From contig JAAEAF010002604.1 in the NCBI GenBank assembly GCA_011037195.1, positions 1 to 64,000 on the forward strand: 64,000 nt of DNA, read 5' to 3'. Below the pieces are notes generated by a model. That model was not told where the DNA came from, made no database searches, and was given only the letters and a program-made list of their open reading frames with translations. This DNA is from Triatoma infestans (taxonomy: Eukaryota > Arthropoda > Insecta > Hemiptera > Reduviidae). Both the position numbers and the translations under genes were made by a program. Position 1 is the stretch's first letter; every line of letters begins with the position of its first letter. This document shows positions 20,799 to 31,904 of this stretch, piece by piece.

Positions 20799-21177
20799 AA
20801 AAAGGAAATTTGGAGTGAAATACTCACAGAGTTTTTCTTTTACATTTATCAAATTCCGTTTTATAAAGTTTCTTCAAACCACGTACTCACATAACAGATT
20901 TACCCTTTCATATATACAAGCTAAAACAATCCTCTTTATTCAATCACATTTCAACAAAATGAGACTAACTTTATGTATAAATTTCAGATAAGACCGCCGC
21001 CACCCGAGAGCGGGGATGCACCGCAATCAGGAGGCGACTAATTTTTTTTAACTTTAGAGTGATTTATGAATAATTAATTAAAAAAATCTGGTGTGTGAAA
21101 CACTCAAACAACTTAATCTTTCGCTGGTTATACAACTGGTAGTTGATGTTCGTTAGAACCGCTTTATTTGATATTAT
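20799..21177. other. R-repeat scraps and spacer
   Basis: R-repeat end scraps occur at about 20811-20960 and 21087-21130 (TCTGGTGTGTGAAACACTC). No gene was seen. Confidence 0.45.
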
Positions 21178-21231
21178 AAGAAGGATGTTGAGGTTTGGTA
21201 AAAAAAAAAAAAAAAAAAACCGTTTTTTTCA

Positions 21232-21272
21232 TCGACGTTTCAGTAAATTTATTCCCTTCTTCAGGGTCTGTA
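21232..21272 (-). ncRNA. Hammerhead-like motif, left arm
   Basis: On the minus strand it reads GACC, then CUGAAGA, a 16-base helix II region (AGGGAAU paired imperfectly with AUUUACU), then GAAA and CGUC, followed by GAU. Helix I is weak in this copy. It is the mirror of the motif at 22030-22068. Confidence 0.45.
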
Positions 21273-22029
21273 CAAAGGTTATAAAGCAAATAAAAAATAA
21301 AGAAAATACAAACATATAAAATGAGAAAAAAAAAAAATAAACTAAATAAATAGATAAAAGTATTATATTATACATATATCAAATTGAAATTTATTTTAAA
21401 CTATTTCTATTATTGCAAAACAAATCAGAAATAAACTACATTTCAACTATTAAAATTTAAACAATATATGAAACTCTAATATATGGAAATCTAACATAAG
21501 AAGTATACTTACAAAAATTTTTCTGTTTGAATTTCTTAATAATACGTATATAAACCACTATATACCTTGATACATCCTATTTCCTTAACACTTGGTGATG
21601 GTATATCACAAGTTAAACTATATAGTTTCAGAGATATTTTCCGTGATAGCCTGCTTCTTTTTGTGATGGGCGTTCGCTCATCATCAGCTTGTTTTTTGTC
21701 GAACAGTGTGATAACATAGACCTATACAGAGCAAATCTATGTTATCACACTGTTTGACAAAAAAACATCGAAACCCGATGACCACCGGGTCGATTGAGCA
21801 CAAAAAGAAGCAGGGTATCACGGATAATATCTCTTATGCTTTCCAGCTCTGGGGAACCAACCACAATAAACTATAGTTTTTAAGAAATTCAAACAGGAAA
21901 ATTTTTATAAATACACTTATATATATATATATATAACCTTTTATCTATCTATTTATTTAAAAAAAAAAAAAAATTAATTTTATATATTTTGTTTTCGTTA
22001 TTTTTGATTCGCTTTATAATCTTTGTACA

Positions 22030-22068
22030 GACCCTGAAGAAGGGAATAAATTTACTGAAACGTCGGTT
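22030..22068 (+). ncRNA. Hammerhead-like motif, right arm
   Basis: On the plus strand helix I is GACC with GGUU (three pairs and a wobble). The core is CUGAAGA at 22034-22040. Helix II spans 22041-22056 with one mismatch and a two-base turn. GAAA is at 22057-22060 and CGUC at 22061-22064. The order matches a minimal type-I hammerhead, but the helix II loop is tight. Confidence 0.5.
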
Positions 22069-22369
22069 GAAAATTTGAAAAAAGTTTTTTTTTTTTTTTT
22101 TGACAGAACCTCAACATTCTTTTTACAATAACAACTGTGAAGAAATAGATAAAAAAAATGTATACCTCAAATTTAATTCATTCGTTCTAACATTAAATAT
22201 ACAGGCAATACATACAATACTTACCCAGGCAGGAATAAAAAGTTTGGTTATACAATAGTCTAGATGGAGCTCCAATAACAATCAATTAACCTCATATAAC
22301 ATTTCAGATTAAACGCTATAAATTTCGCAAATAAAGGTGATTAATTATATCTGACCAGTTAGTGTTCCA

Positions 22370-22606
22370 TGTTTGAAGAAAATCGTTATTGTCGTTTTAG
22401 AGAAAATTTCAAAAAAAATTACCTAAAAAAACCTACTCTGTAAAGCTCACTTCCGGTTAATAGATTTTCTTCAGAATTGAAATTCTATTAATGCTTCTAA
22501 TGTATAATTATATTATGTAAATGGTAAGGACTGTACATTATACCGGCGTGGCACTTTAGAGGAAGTAGCTAAACGCTACTGTTACCATAGTAACTCACAA
22601 AAATAA
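22370..22606 (+). repeat. R-repeat relic interrupted by a LINE
   Basis: This relic has GAAGAAAATCG, GCTCACTTCCGGTTAATAG and GGCACTTTAGAGGAAG. Its AATTTTCCCAGAAAAT box (22607-22622) is the target site of the LINE, and the repeat resumes at 25781 with the same box. Confidence 0.7.
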
Positions 22607-22670
22607 AATTTTCCCAGAAAATTCGTATGATTTATTATAATATTTTGGCTATTATTATTATTATTATAGC

Positions 22671-23010
22671 AGATGTTCTTTAGATAAATTAATAAATAAA
22701 AGGGGTATAAAACTTGTTGAGTTAATGGAATCAAATGGCCTGTTATGTTGTAATGGTAGATCTTTTGACGATAGTCAGGGTAATTTTACATTCAAAGGAG
22801 CTCAGGGTATGAGTGTTGTAGATCAAATTTGGGTTTCGGCCAATTTGTTGGAGTATGTGTTAAGTTTCAAAATTGAAAATATTTCTGATATTTCTGACCA
22901 TTGTCTATGCCATCTAAAATTAAATTTTAATAATAACATTACTTATGAAGGTTGCAATAGTTCACAGTACAGTACAACAATGTTTTTGTCTACGATAGTT
23001 CAGAACAAGT
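22671..23010 (+). pseudogene. LINE ORF2 part 1: endonuclease C-terminal half
   Basis: Encodes the second half of an AP-like endonuclease. Motifs are SLDKLINKRG, ELMESNGLLCCNGRS, MSVVDQIWVS (matching SVIDHVW in the intact ORF2) and ISDHCLCHL (the catalytic SDH). The first half, with the N and E catalytic residues, is lost by truncation. The frame ends at 23013 and the protein continues in another frame from 23012. Confidence 0.85.
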
Positions 23011-23011
23011 A

Positions 23012-23824
23012 TTGAATAAATTTGATAATATTATTATGGCACACAGTTCATACTCATTTGATGTCAATAGTGTAAATATGTCAAGTTTATTATTATATGA
23101 TTATTTTTGTTCAATAATGCAAAGAGCTATGTTTGAATCTGGTGTCTTAAAAGAAATAAAATTTAAATCAAATAATTTCATAAAAAGTAATAAATGCTGG
23201 TATAATAATGAATGTTACAAATCAAAAAAGGAAGTTAATAATTTATATAAGAAATGTCGTAAATTGCAGTTTAAAAATATTGATTTATTGAATTTATATA
23301 AACAATCTAAAGTTTGCTATAAACAGCTAATAAAGAAAACCAAGTCGCTTTATTTTAATAATTTGTACACTAATCTAAGGAATGTTAAAAATCCATCTCA
23401 ATTTTGGTCTGCTGTTAAATATTTTGAAAAGAAAAATTACCCTAAATGTCCCATATCTCTAACAGAGCGGAAACAATTTTATCAAAATATTCTTCCTCCG
23501 AAACATAATAATGAACTGACATTTTTTACTTTTTTTCACCCAGAATTAGACGCCGAAATTCGATTAGAGGAACTAATAGAGAGTATAAATAATAGTAAAC
23601 ATGGCAAAGCCACTGGGTTTGACCTCATTCCAATCGAATGTTTTAAAAAACTAAATTCATTTTGGACTAATTTCTTATTGAATCTTTTTAATAATATATG
23701 GAATAGCGAAGACTTGCCCAAAGCTTGGTCTTTAATAAAATTAAAACTCATACATAAAAAGAGCGATTCCAGAGATCCATATAACTACAGAGACTTTTCA
23801 CTTACATTATTTATAATAGATTAA
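23012..23824 (+). pseudogene. LINE ORF2 part 2: linker and reverse transcriptase fingers
   Basis: The 270-residue open stretch covers the linker and the first reverse transcriptase motifs. KCWYNNECYKSKK aligns with NEWFDNDCWLAKK of the intact element, PSQFWSAVKYF with AKEFWSVFREI, HGKATGFDLIPIECFK with KSPGRDSIPYEFY, and LPKAWSLIKLKLIHKK with TPSDWSLVNLKMLHKR. After YNYRDFS the sequence lacks about 12 residues relative to the intact ORF2 and runs to a stop. Confidence 0.88.
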
Positions 23825-24615
23825 CTAAATGGGTAGAGTCAAAAGGTTTAATTCCTGAGGAACAAATGGGTTTTAGGAAAGGGTGAGGGTGTAGGGACAA
23901 CATATTTACTCTGTCATCTTCAATTAACATTTTTTTAAGGCTAAAGAAGAGAAAAGTATTTGCCACGTTTATAGATTTTAGAAGAGCATTTGACTCTATT
24001 TCACATTGTAAATTGTGGTATAAACTTTATGAATCAGGAATAAGTGGTAAATGTTTACGTTTTATAATGAATCTCTATGGATCGGCCTCTATAAAAATAT
24101 CAGACAATGTTAATGTGTCAGAAGAGATACCCGTCACGGAGGGGGTTCTCCAGGGGGAAATCCTCAGCCCACTCCTCTTCTCCCTATACATAGCCGGTAT
24201 AATTCAGTTCTTTGATCAGTTCAATTTTAAGGGGATTAATTTGGGCTCTGAGAAAGATTTACAATTTTTAATGAATGCTGACGATATTGTAATGTTATCC
24301 TACTCTGCTATAGACGCACAATTGAAACTTAACTTTTTGTCAAAGTACTGTAACTCAAACTATTTAACGGTAAATACGGACAAAACTGAAATAGTTGTTT
24401 TTCAGAAGGGTGGAGTGCTTAGGAAATCCATAAAGTTCACGTATAATGACTCTCCGGTTGAAATTTGTAATGTATTTAATTACTTAGTTCCTTTCTCTTC
24501 TTCTGGCAAATCCAGGCAGGCAAGTCTATCTTTTCTAGCTAAAAGTTCTGTGGCTAATCAAAAAGTGATAAAAATGTTGGGCGCATTCAGGTCAGACTCC
24601 TGGGGAACCGATTAA
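23825..24615 (+). pseudogene. LINE ORF2 part 3: reverse transcriptase palm
   Basis: Contains LIPEEQMGFRKG, then a stop, FATFIDFRRAFDS (motif A, catalytic D), EGVLQGEILSPLLF (motif B) and FLMNADDIVML (motif C). The last has N in place of Y in YADD. The 24013-24615 stretch is open (200 codons). The altered motif C together with the upstream stops makes the enzyme inactive. Confidence 0.88.
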
Positions 24616-25352
24616 ATTGTTTGATTCACTATCTGAGAGTGTACTGTTGTATATGGTAGAAATTTGGGGCATTCAGTACTCTAATGTTGTCGAGAAGGGT
24701 CAATTAAATTTTTTTAAAGTATTATTAAAGTTGCCAATCAATACTCCCGATAGGTTGAGGTAGGTCGTGTCCATCTAATATGTAAAATATTTAAGAGAAT
24801 GTTGAGTTGGTGGGTGGTATTATTACGAATGTCAGATGATATACTGTCTAAACAGTCGTATAATATGTTATTGAAATTTATAGATTGTAAAAATATCCCA
24901 TTTAATTGGGCATATGAGTTGAGAGAGCTTCTCTATCGGATAGGGGCAAATCATATTTGGGACAGTCAGAGTTCTGATATTATTAATAAAAATAATAATG
25001 GGTTGGTTGAAGCTTTTGAAAGTCACTATTTGTCAAAAGATGTAGATTTTGTTATTAACTCATCGTTTAATGTATATTTTCGTAACGTCAGTAGCCTAGG
25101 AATGCGAGAAGAGTATTTATGTATTATAATATTAACATCAATAAAATTAGACTGATCTCACGGTTGAGATTAGGTAGTAAAAAGTATACATGCATCTTTG
25201 TAAATGAAGAAAAAGTTCAATTTAATAATGAGCAATTATGTAGACTGTGTGATTCGGGAGATAAAGATGATTTGATCCACTACTTACTGTATTGTCCGTC
25301 TCTGTCTCCATACAGAGAAAAATACTTTGAAACACTATTTGTCGGACTGTAA
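24616..25352 (+). pseudogene. LINE ORF2 part 4: C-terminal region and zinc knuckle
   Basis: Two more frames (24799-25155, 25119-25352) encode the thumb and C-terminus. They include INKIRLISRLRLGSKKYTC and a knuckle CRLC-x(9)-HYLLYC (C-x2-C, H-x4-C) near 25236-25295, equivalent to C1068-C1086 of the intact ORF2. The true stop of the family cannot be fixed. Confidence 0.85.
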
Positions 25353-25840
25353 TGACACAGTTTCTAATATAGAACAAGTACTCTCTCGTATTGATGGAAA
25401 CAAGATTAATAATATTTACTTATTTTTTGTCAAAAGTGTCGAGTTAAGAAAGCTACTTATAAATTAGCTTATTATAGTTCAGTTGTATCGCCTAGTTATT
25501 TATCTCTATTTATCTGTATATTCTTAATGAGTTTACAGTTTATAAAATATTGTACTGACTACCAGATAAGGAGGATATTAATTTTCAAAATGTTTTTTGT
25601 TTTTTTTTATTTTTATTTTAGATTTCCTATGAGTTTTGTATTTTGAGGTATATATATTTTATTTTATTTTTTCAAGTTTTTTGTTCTGTTTTGCTTATTA
25701 GTATTTCAATTTTGTATTTTCTCCCACTTCTTGCTATAGATTTTTGTATCTTTAAAGCAATAAAGTACATACATACATATAATTTTCCCAGAAAATGTTA
25801 CAATTAAAAGTAAACAGGTATTTGAGTGAATGGGTAGTTT

Positions 25841-26994
25841 TTTTTTTTTTTTTTTTTTTGAAGGGGAGGGCCAATGCACTGCAACCTTTCGATCTATTGT
25901 GGTATGCCACCTGGGCAGGTTATTGCCCACAGCACCCGAACAGATGTCCTTCTCTGAACATCCGTTCTACAAAACCTCCATCAGGTTGAGATCCCTGAGG
26001 AATCCCAATACCCTGACAGGCTCTAGAGAGGGTATATCCCTCTCATTCACCTGGTAGCTACCCAGGTTCTTGAATCTTCTCTGAGTGGCAGTCTCGCAGT
26101 CTGATAGGAGATGTAATGAAGTTACCTCCAGCTCCCCAAAGAATCTGTATGGGCTGTCACTTTCCAAACCTGGGTAGGATACTTTAATGAAGCTGTATTT
26201 CTTAATCATGCCATCTCTAGGGAAATGCCATGTAAGGGGGCCCAGGTGTCCTCTAAGTCAGCAATGCCCCGTGAGGAAACCCGTAAGAACGCGGAGCTTG
26301 TTCTTGTTCAATCCGATGCAGGCCTCCGATCTCCGTTGGTTATGATTTCCCAGACAGATCTTGGCCTGCCGCAAACCGGGAAGGGAGTACCAGAGTTGAC
26401 ATCTCCTCGTCACCTCCTCCTTCCTAAGTTCCTCCAACAGAAACTGGTCGCTGAGCCCACAAAAAAAAAGATTCCGGCCCTAGAAGCGGGGTCATAGCGC
26501 CTATCTAGGCTAGGGCGTAGGCCATCTCATTCCGTTCAATGCCAACATGCTCCGGCACCCACCAAAGGGTAACTTTATTCGTCCTGCCTAGGTTATTAAG
26601 TTTACCCAGACCATTTTAGAGCTGATAAGTGATGCACGCAATTCTCTAATGGCTGCTTGACTATCGGAAAGGATTACAATCTCCTGGTTACTATATCCCC
26701 TATCGAGGTTAAATTGTACGCATCTTCCAATAGTGTGTATTATCACCTGGAAGATGCTGGGAAATTTACCCATGGGTTCCGAGTGTTTCATCCTCGGACC
26801 AACCACCCCCGCCCCAGTACCCTCGAGTGTCTTAGACCCATCAGTATACCATTTAATGGCATGTTCCTTAATGGCCAACAGAGCGGATCCTTCGCTCCAC
26901 CCACTTTTCGTGCCCAGCTTCAGAGAGAAATTTTTAATGAAGCTGTATTTCTTAATCATGCCATCTCTAGGGAAATGCCATGTAAGGGGGCCCA
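25841..26994 (-). pseudogene. LINE fragment with RNase H domain and internal 62-bp duplication
   Basis: Read on the minus strand, an RNase H domain (KWYTDGSKTLEGTGAGVV at about 26880, ILSDSQAAIREL at about 26650) is followed by the linker. The C-terminal knuckle region is damaged (FFGELEVTSLHLLSDCE near 26110; the first C is lost). The 3' end is the poly-T run at 25838-25856. A 62-bp segment at 26933-26994 is repeated identically at 26183-26244, where it disrupts the linker before the knuckle. Frames are broken throughout. Confidence 0.85.
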
Positions 26995-27349
26995 AAGATA
27001 AGATAACCTCTCCCCAACCCCCAGGCCCCCCTCGCCCCTACACCACCCTAGAGATCCTGAGAAGAGCATGGATAGTATATGAAGTTTAATGAAAATCCGT
27101 ATGAATCATTTTCAAGAAAATCGTAAAAAACTGAAAAAAAAAAACCATTCAGTAAAGTGGCATTTCCGGTTGATGAATTTTGCCCCGAAATTTTGGGTGT
27201 CGGATGCGGTGTTAATATCTAAACGAAATACCAAATTTGAGCATTCTGCCCTTATCGTTATTGAGATATTTTGTTAAAACACATACACACATACAGACCA
27301 TTCGCTAAAACATTTTTTCGTTCTCAGGGGTTTCTCAAAACATTTATTA
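26995..27349 (+). repeat. R-repeat relic
   Basis: In plus orientation: AAGATAACCTCTCCCC, GAAGTTTAATGAAAATCCG, AGTAAAGTGGCATTTCCGG, GATGAATTTTGCCCCGAAA, and the CATTCGCTAAAACATTTTT box. Confidence 0.65.
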
Positions 27350-28030
27350 CTTTCTCTTACTCCTAGTAAGAGGAATTATTAGTAATCGTGTCAAATATTC
27401 GATATCGAGTTTACACTGGATATATCCGTTTTGAGGTCCCCTGAGTCCAAAAAAAGTGGTCATTAGAAAAGTGGTCTGTGTGTGTGTGCGGATGTATGTA
27501 TGTGATGAAATGATGAGCTCAAACACGAAAAATCGTAGAAAGTTCAAACTTGATATTCATTCCGTTTAGGTATCACCATGGGATCCGAAAGTAGGTTATC
27601 TGTTAAAATTCCTCAAGTACCACTTTACTGAATATTTTTTTTTAGTGACGATTTTTTTGAAACTTGGTATATCAACTACATATACAAAGAGCTATAACTT
27701 TTATTTGAAACAAATTCATTTAAGGGCACTTTTGGGGGGAGGGGTGGGGTTAGGTTAACCTCTAAAGTGCTATGTCAGTTTATTACACAATTCTATCATC
27801 TAATTAATATTAATTAAAATTAAATATAATGTTAAAATTCCGAGTTTGAAAAAAAAATGGATGACCGGAAGTGTGTTTATGCCAAGAAGTATTTTTCAGT
27901 TTTCTACTATTTTCTCCATAAAAATACCGACGAATTTCATTAAATTTGATATACTAACTATAAAATTTGTCAATCAAAATTTTGAAAACTGGAGTAAGAG
28001 AAAGTTGTGTGAGTGTATCACACCATATTT
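27350..28030 (-). repeat. R-repeat, two-block copy
   Basis: Bounded by CTTTCTCTTACTCCTAGTAAG (27350) and GTGTATCACACCA (28015-28030). It keeps CACCATGGGATCCG, TTTATTTGAAACAAATTC, and one clear GACCGGAAGTG core near 27862; the other core has decayed to TCAAGTACCAC. It meets the neighbouring plus-oriented relic head to head at their GTAAGAG ends. Confidence 0.82.
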
Positions 28031-29280
28031 ATATTTTTTATTAATTGTTCATTTTTATAATTCAGTGTTTGTTAATTTAATTTATATAAAGATATTTATG
28101 TAACCTGACGTTTTGGGACAGATGCTAAAGATATTCTTTATTAAATTACTTTTGCATTAATTATTTAAATTATTATATTATAATGATCAAACTGCCAATC
28201 AGTAATTGTTGAGCAATTGCCAAAAGCTGCGACAAATAGAGTTATCCTTTCCGATCAAAATAGAGTTATCCTTTTTGCTCAAATTTAATTCCCGACTGCA
28301 ATAACAATTTTCATTCACTCCTTTAAATAATTATCTCAATTAAAAATTAAATTAAACGTTGGCAAATAAAATAAAAGCAATTAAAAATAAATTATCTAAT
28401 GCAATTTTTAATTTCTTGCTTATTAAAATAGTTCACTTTTATCATTTCTCACAATTTAGATTGCATTAGATAGATAAACCATTTTTTACTTGAAGATAAT
28501 AGGTACTCTTTAGATGTCGTTATATATATATATATATATTTCACAACATATGATTCAATTGTCTATTCTTTGGTATTTTTTTAATTGCTAACCCAATTTA
28601 ATCCTTCATTGTTCCATGTCTATGTGACTTCACAAATTAGTAAACTATAATTTTTTGGGCCACAATCGTGGGATAGATAATAGGAGACATAAAACAATAC
28701 CTAACTACTATCATTTTAATTGTTTGACATGTTACCATTTATAATAAATATTCACTATTTTCACTAATTAAAAAAATAGTGCACTGAAATAGTATTATTA
28801 TATTAAATAAAAGATAGCTCTCTGAATATAAAATTTTCCCTTCAAAATTTTCAACATTGTCAGACCAACTTTGAAAGTTATGAATACGTATTTAAATATA
28901 TTAAATGCATATTATTTTAATATCTGTTTGTTTTTAATACATTGCCAGATTCATTTATTATAGATCAGATCGTGGTGGTAGATTACAGGAAGTTGCAGAC
29001 AGTGCGCTCCCAAAAGAATTAAATAGTCAGTTTAAAAGATAAATCTGAAGCACAGATCCCACAGAAATTACCCTTCCCCTGGAAAAAGTTTTAAATAAAA
29101 GTGATATGTCTCTGGGTGCTTAGTTAGTATTAGGTATAACTTTAATAGGTCGCACTTAATTGAATTCAAGGTACTTTAATATTATGTAGATGATAGAATT
29201 GTATATTCTATTAAAATAATATCTAGAGGTAAACTATCGTTGCCAAAATTCTTTCAAATCAAATTTCCTAGAAAACAGGA
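28031..29280. other. AT-rich spacer with R-repeat relic
   Basis: No gene was recognised. A (TA)n run lies near 28521-28540. An old R-repeat relic occurs at about 29050-29275 (TTTTAAATAAAAGTGATATG, GATGATAGAATTGTA). Confidence 0.5.
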
Positions 29281-29289
29281 CCTTATTAA

Positions 29290-30175
29290 ATTAAATTACT
29301 CGGAACCCATGGGTAAATTTCCCAGCATCTTCCAGGTGAAGATATACGCAATTGGAAAAATGCGTTCAATTCAATCTCGATAGTGGGGTGGGGGGGATTT
29401 AGGAATCACGAGAATGTAATGCTTTCCAATAGCCAGGCAAGCAATTAGATCACTGAGCACTTTCGTTATCAACTCTAAAAATGGTTTGGGGATGCCTTGG
29501 TAAACTTAATGACCTAGGCAGGAGGAATAAAGTCACCCTCTGGCGTGTGCCAGGGCATTGAAGGGAACAAGATGGCCGACGCTCTGGCAAAGATAGGTGC
29601 TATATTCCCGCTTCTAGGACCTGAACTTTTTTTTTGGGGTCAGCGACCAGTTTCTCTCGAGAGAACTTAGGAAGGAGGAGGAGGAGGTAAAGAGGTCTCA
29701 ACTGTGGAACTCCTTCCCTGGACTGCGCCAGAACAAGATCTGCTTGGGAAATTATAAGCAACGGAGATCGGGAGGCCTGCATCAGCCTTAGTAAGAACAA
29801 ACTCCGCGGTCTTACGGGTTTCCTCACGGGGCACTGTCGACTCAGAGGACACCTGACGAAGCTGAATTTGTAGAGTGACAGCACATCCAGGTTCTGTGTG
29901 TGTGGAGATGGAGAAAACTCCGTCACATCTCTTAACAGACTACGAGGCTTCCACTGGGTAGTTACCACGAGGAGGAGGGGAATATACCCTCCCCTAGAGC
30001 CCGCTAGGCTATTAGGATTCCTTAGGGATCTTAACCTGATGAAGGTATGTATTGTAGACGGTGTTCTCCTGGGACATTTGTTTGGGGTGCTGTTGGCAGC
30101 CTACGGCACCCAGGGTGCATAGTACAATAGTTCGTGAAGATCGCAGTGCATCGTGCCCACTCCCAGAACAAAAAA
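29290..30175 (+). pseudogene. LINE fragment, RNase H-bearing family
   Basis: Plus strand. It begins in the RNase H domain (EPMGKFPSIFQV, shared word for word with the 26.8-kb copy), then GIEGNKMADALAKIGA near 29550, a GPELF box, and the LTGFLTGHCRLRG linker (about 29810-29845) split across frames. The knuckle region survives as TPSHLLTD-like sequence near 29915. The 3' part (GCACCCAGGGTGCATAGTAC then an A-run at about 30170) matches the other tails of this family. Multiple frameshifts are present. Confidence 0.82.
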
Positions 30176-30889
30176 ATATATAAATTGTAGAGCAATAAAT
30201 TTATAGATACTATACGAGCCTTCTAGTTATATAAGTTACAGACTTCTGAGATTGTAAAAAATAAAATTACTATCCTAGATGAGTTTTCGAATTTATAATA
30301 TTTTGTTATCATCAGGACAGACATATTTCTAAAGAAAATAATGGAATGAAATTGTCGGTTATCATGTGAACGGTACAGTTAAAAAAAAACTTCAATTTAC
30401 TCACTTCTTTACAAACATATTTCCCACCTGATGATAATATACCAAAAATATTTAACGAAATATAACTTGACAAGGAAATAATGTTATTTTTGTAAACTTC
30501 GTGACTACATGTCACTAATACATAATATTCAACTATTTTTAAAATAAAAAAAATCCTAGATCTTAACATAGAATTCTATTAAAATTATGTCAGCGTGAGT
30601 GAAACTCTTTATCAGTGAGAAAAAGAAATATCGGTACTTTATTCAGCAGAATAAGACATAGAGAGGTTTCTTATAATTATGATAAGAGTGAAGAGATCTC
30701 TTATCGGCAAGATAGTACAGAAGCTAAAGGGAAATCTTATCAATTATACGTAGAATGCACTTGTTCTCGTGATAATACCAGAGTTCAACTACCTATATAA
30801 TAATATCAAATTGAATTATAATTAATGTTAAAATACTAAATTTGAAGAAATTATATTAAAGTGAACTTTAAAAATGGAAGGGGAAAATA
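30176..30889. other. Unannotated AT-rich spacer
   Basis: No gene was recognised. The short ORFs at 30312-30569 (-) and 30615-30800 (+) have no family resemblance. Confidence 0.5.
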
Positions 30890-31303
30890 TCTGGTGTGAA
30901 ACATTCACAAGACGTTCTACACCACGATTATATTGACGATATGATTATATGTATAATTGACTATTCTCTTCGCATATAATTCTTATTAAATCTTTAGTTG
31001 CTTTCAATTTACACAATGAGAGAATCAAACTTCATAAATCGACTTTTTGGAGGAAAGTATAAACTTCCCCTCCCTCAAAACCTCCTTAAATGAATTTGCT
31101 CGGAATAAGTTTCTCAGACAAAAGTAATAGATCTGTATATGTATTGTTAGTAAACCAAGTTTAATGAAACCCGTCGGTATTTATATAGAGAAAATCTCAA
31201 AAAACTGTAAAAAAAAAAAAAAATTATTAAGTGGTACTTCCGGGTAACCGTTTTTGACTAAAACCTTGCGTCAGGTCCTTTAGTGAAACTTAAACTGAAC
31301 TTA
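30890..31303 (+). repeat. R-repeat relic, left part
   Basis: It starts TCTGGTGTGAAACATTCAC and carries AAGTTTAATGAAACCCGTC and GTGGTACTTCCGGGTAACC. It is interrupted by SINE-3 at its CTACAATTTTCG box and resumes at 31579. Confidence 0.7.
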
Positions 31304-31315
31304 CTACAATTTTCG

Positions 31316-31566
31316 TACTAATGCGTTGGTCTAGTGGCTAGCGCACTCGCCATGTGGTGCGAGAATTTAGGGTTCGATTCCTGTGAGGGAAAGTCGGTGT
31401 TGACCCAGCGTCGTATGGAAAAGTGGGAAGCTACAATACAGTTGGTAGCACCCTGTGTAGCGAAGGTCGGAACTAATCAGCGAGGGAACTGCGGTGTGTT
31501 TACCACACATCCCCCATACAACCTTGGACCCTTCAATGTCTGTTGCGCCCTAGGAGGTTTTTATTT
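31316..31566 (+). mobile_element. SINE-3 with 12-bp target duplication
   Basis: This is a 251-bp tRNA-derived SINE. The head has an A box TGGTCTAGTGGCTAG and a B box GGTTCGATTCC. A possible anticodon stem CTCGC/GCGAG lies between them (31344-31364). The body is unrelated to SINE-1 and SINE-2. The flanks CTACAATTTTCG at 31304-31315 and 31567-31578 are a perfect 12-base duplication. Insertion into the R-repeat restores cleanly when it is removed. RNA polymerase III promotion is inferred from the boxes. The 122-codon ORF across it is a shadow. Confidence 0.85.
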
Positions 31567-31578
31567 CTACAATTTTCG

Positions 31579-31760
31579 CTTTTTAAGTTATGCTGGCTCC
31601 CTCCCATCACACACAGACCAATTTCTAAAAACTACTTTTTCATACTCAGGGGAGCACAAAATGCATAATTTCGCTGAAAAACTCGATTCCGAACATTTTT
31701 GACACGATTAAATACTTCCTCTTAACTGGGTCTAAGAGAATACTTTTTTTCTACTATCAA
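31579..31760 (+). repeat. R-repeat relic, right part
   Basis: CTTTTTAAGTTATGCTGGC, CAGACCAATTTCTAAAAACTAC, ACTCAGGGGAGC and GACACGATTAAATACTTCC complete the copy begun at 30890. Confidence 0.7.
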
Positions 31761-31904
31761 TGTGATGATTATTACACTAAATTTAGCGATGAAAGTTCAT
31801 GTCCCACACACACAAGTGAATTACACAGTACTTTCTCTTACTAGCGTGGGTGTGAAAGTTACTTGTTTTACAAAGTGCTGCCACATAGGTATAATCATAT
31901 CAAT

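Larger units (their letters stand above)
21178..22140. repeat. Long foldback element with hammerhead-like ends
   Basis: About 960 bp are nearly palindromic around 21737. The outer arms share AATGTTGAGGTT, GACCCTGAAGAAGGGAATA and TTACTGAAACGTCG (21178-21300 against 22000-22140). The middle arms share GAAATTCAAACAGGA (about 21515-21545 and 21880-21910). The inner arms share CTGCTTCTTTTTGTG, AACAGTGTGATAACATAG (21650-21735 and 21740-21840). No protein is encoded. Each outer arm contains the hammerhead-like core. Confidence 0.8.
22623..25780 (+). mobile_element. Degenerate LINE copy with 16-bp target duplication
   Basis: This is a 3.16-kb 5'-truncated LINE whose ORF2 is broken into at least five frames. 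It begins inside the endonuclease and runs through the reverse transcriptase to a C-terminal zinc knuckle, a 3' UTR and a short (ATAC)n tail at 25763-25780. AATTTTCCCAGAAAAT occurs at 22607-22622 and 25781-25796, a perfect 16-base duplication from target-primed insertion. It is homologous along its length to the intact ORF2 at 45465 but clearly a different family. Confidence 0.9.

Noticed and set aside
31334..31702. 122-residue plus-strand protein
   Set aside because: It spans SINE-3 and an R-repeat; the tRNA head and the target duplication explain the sequence.
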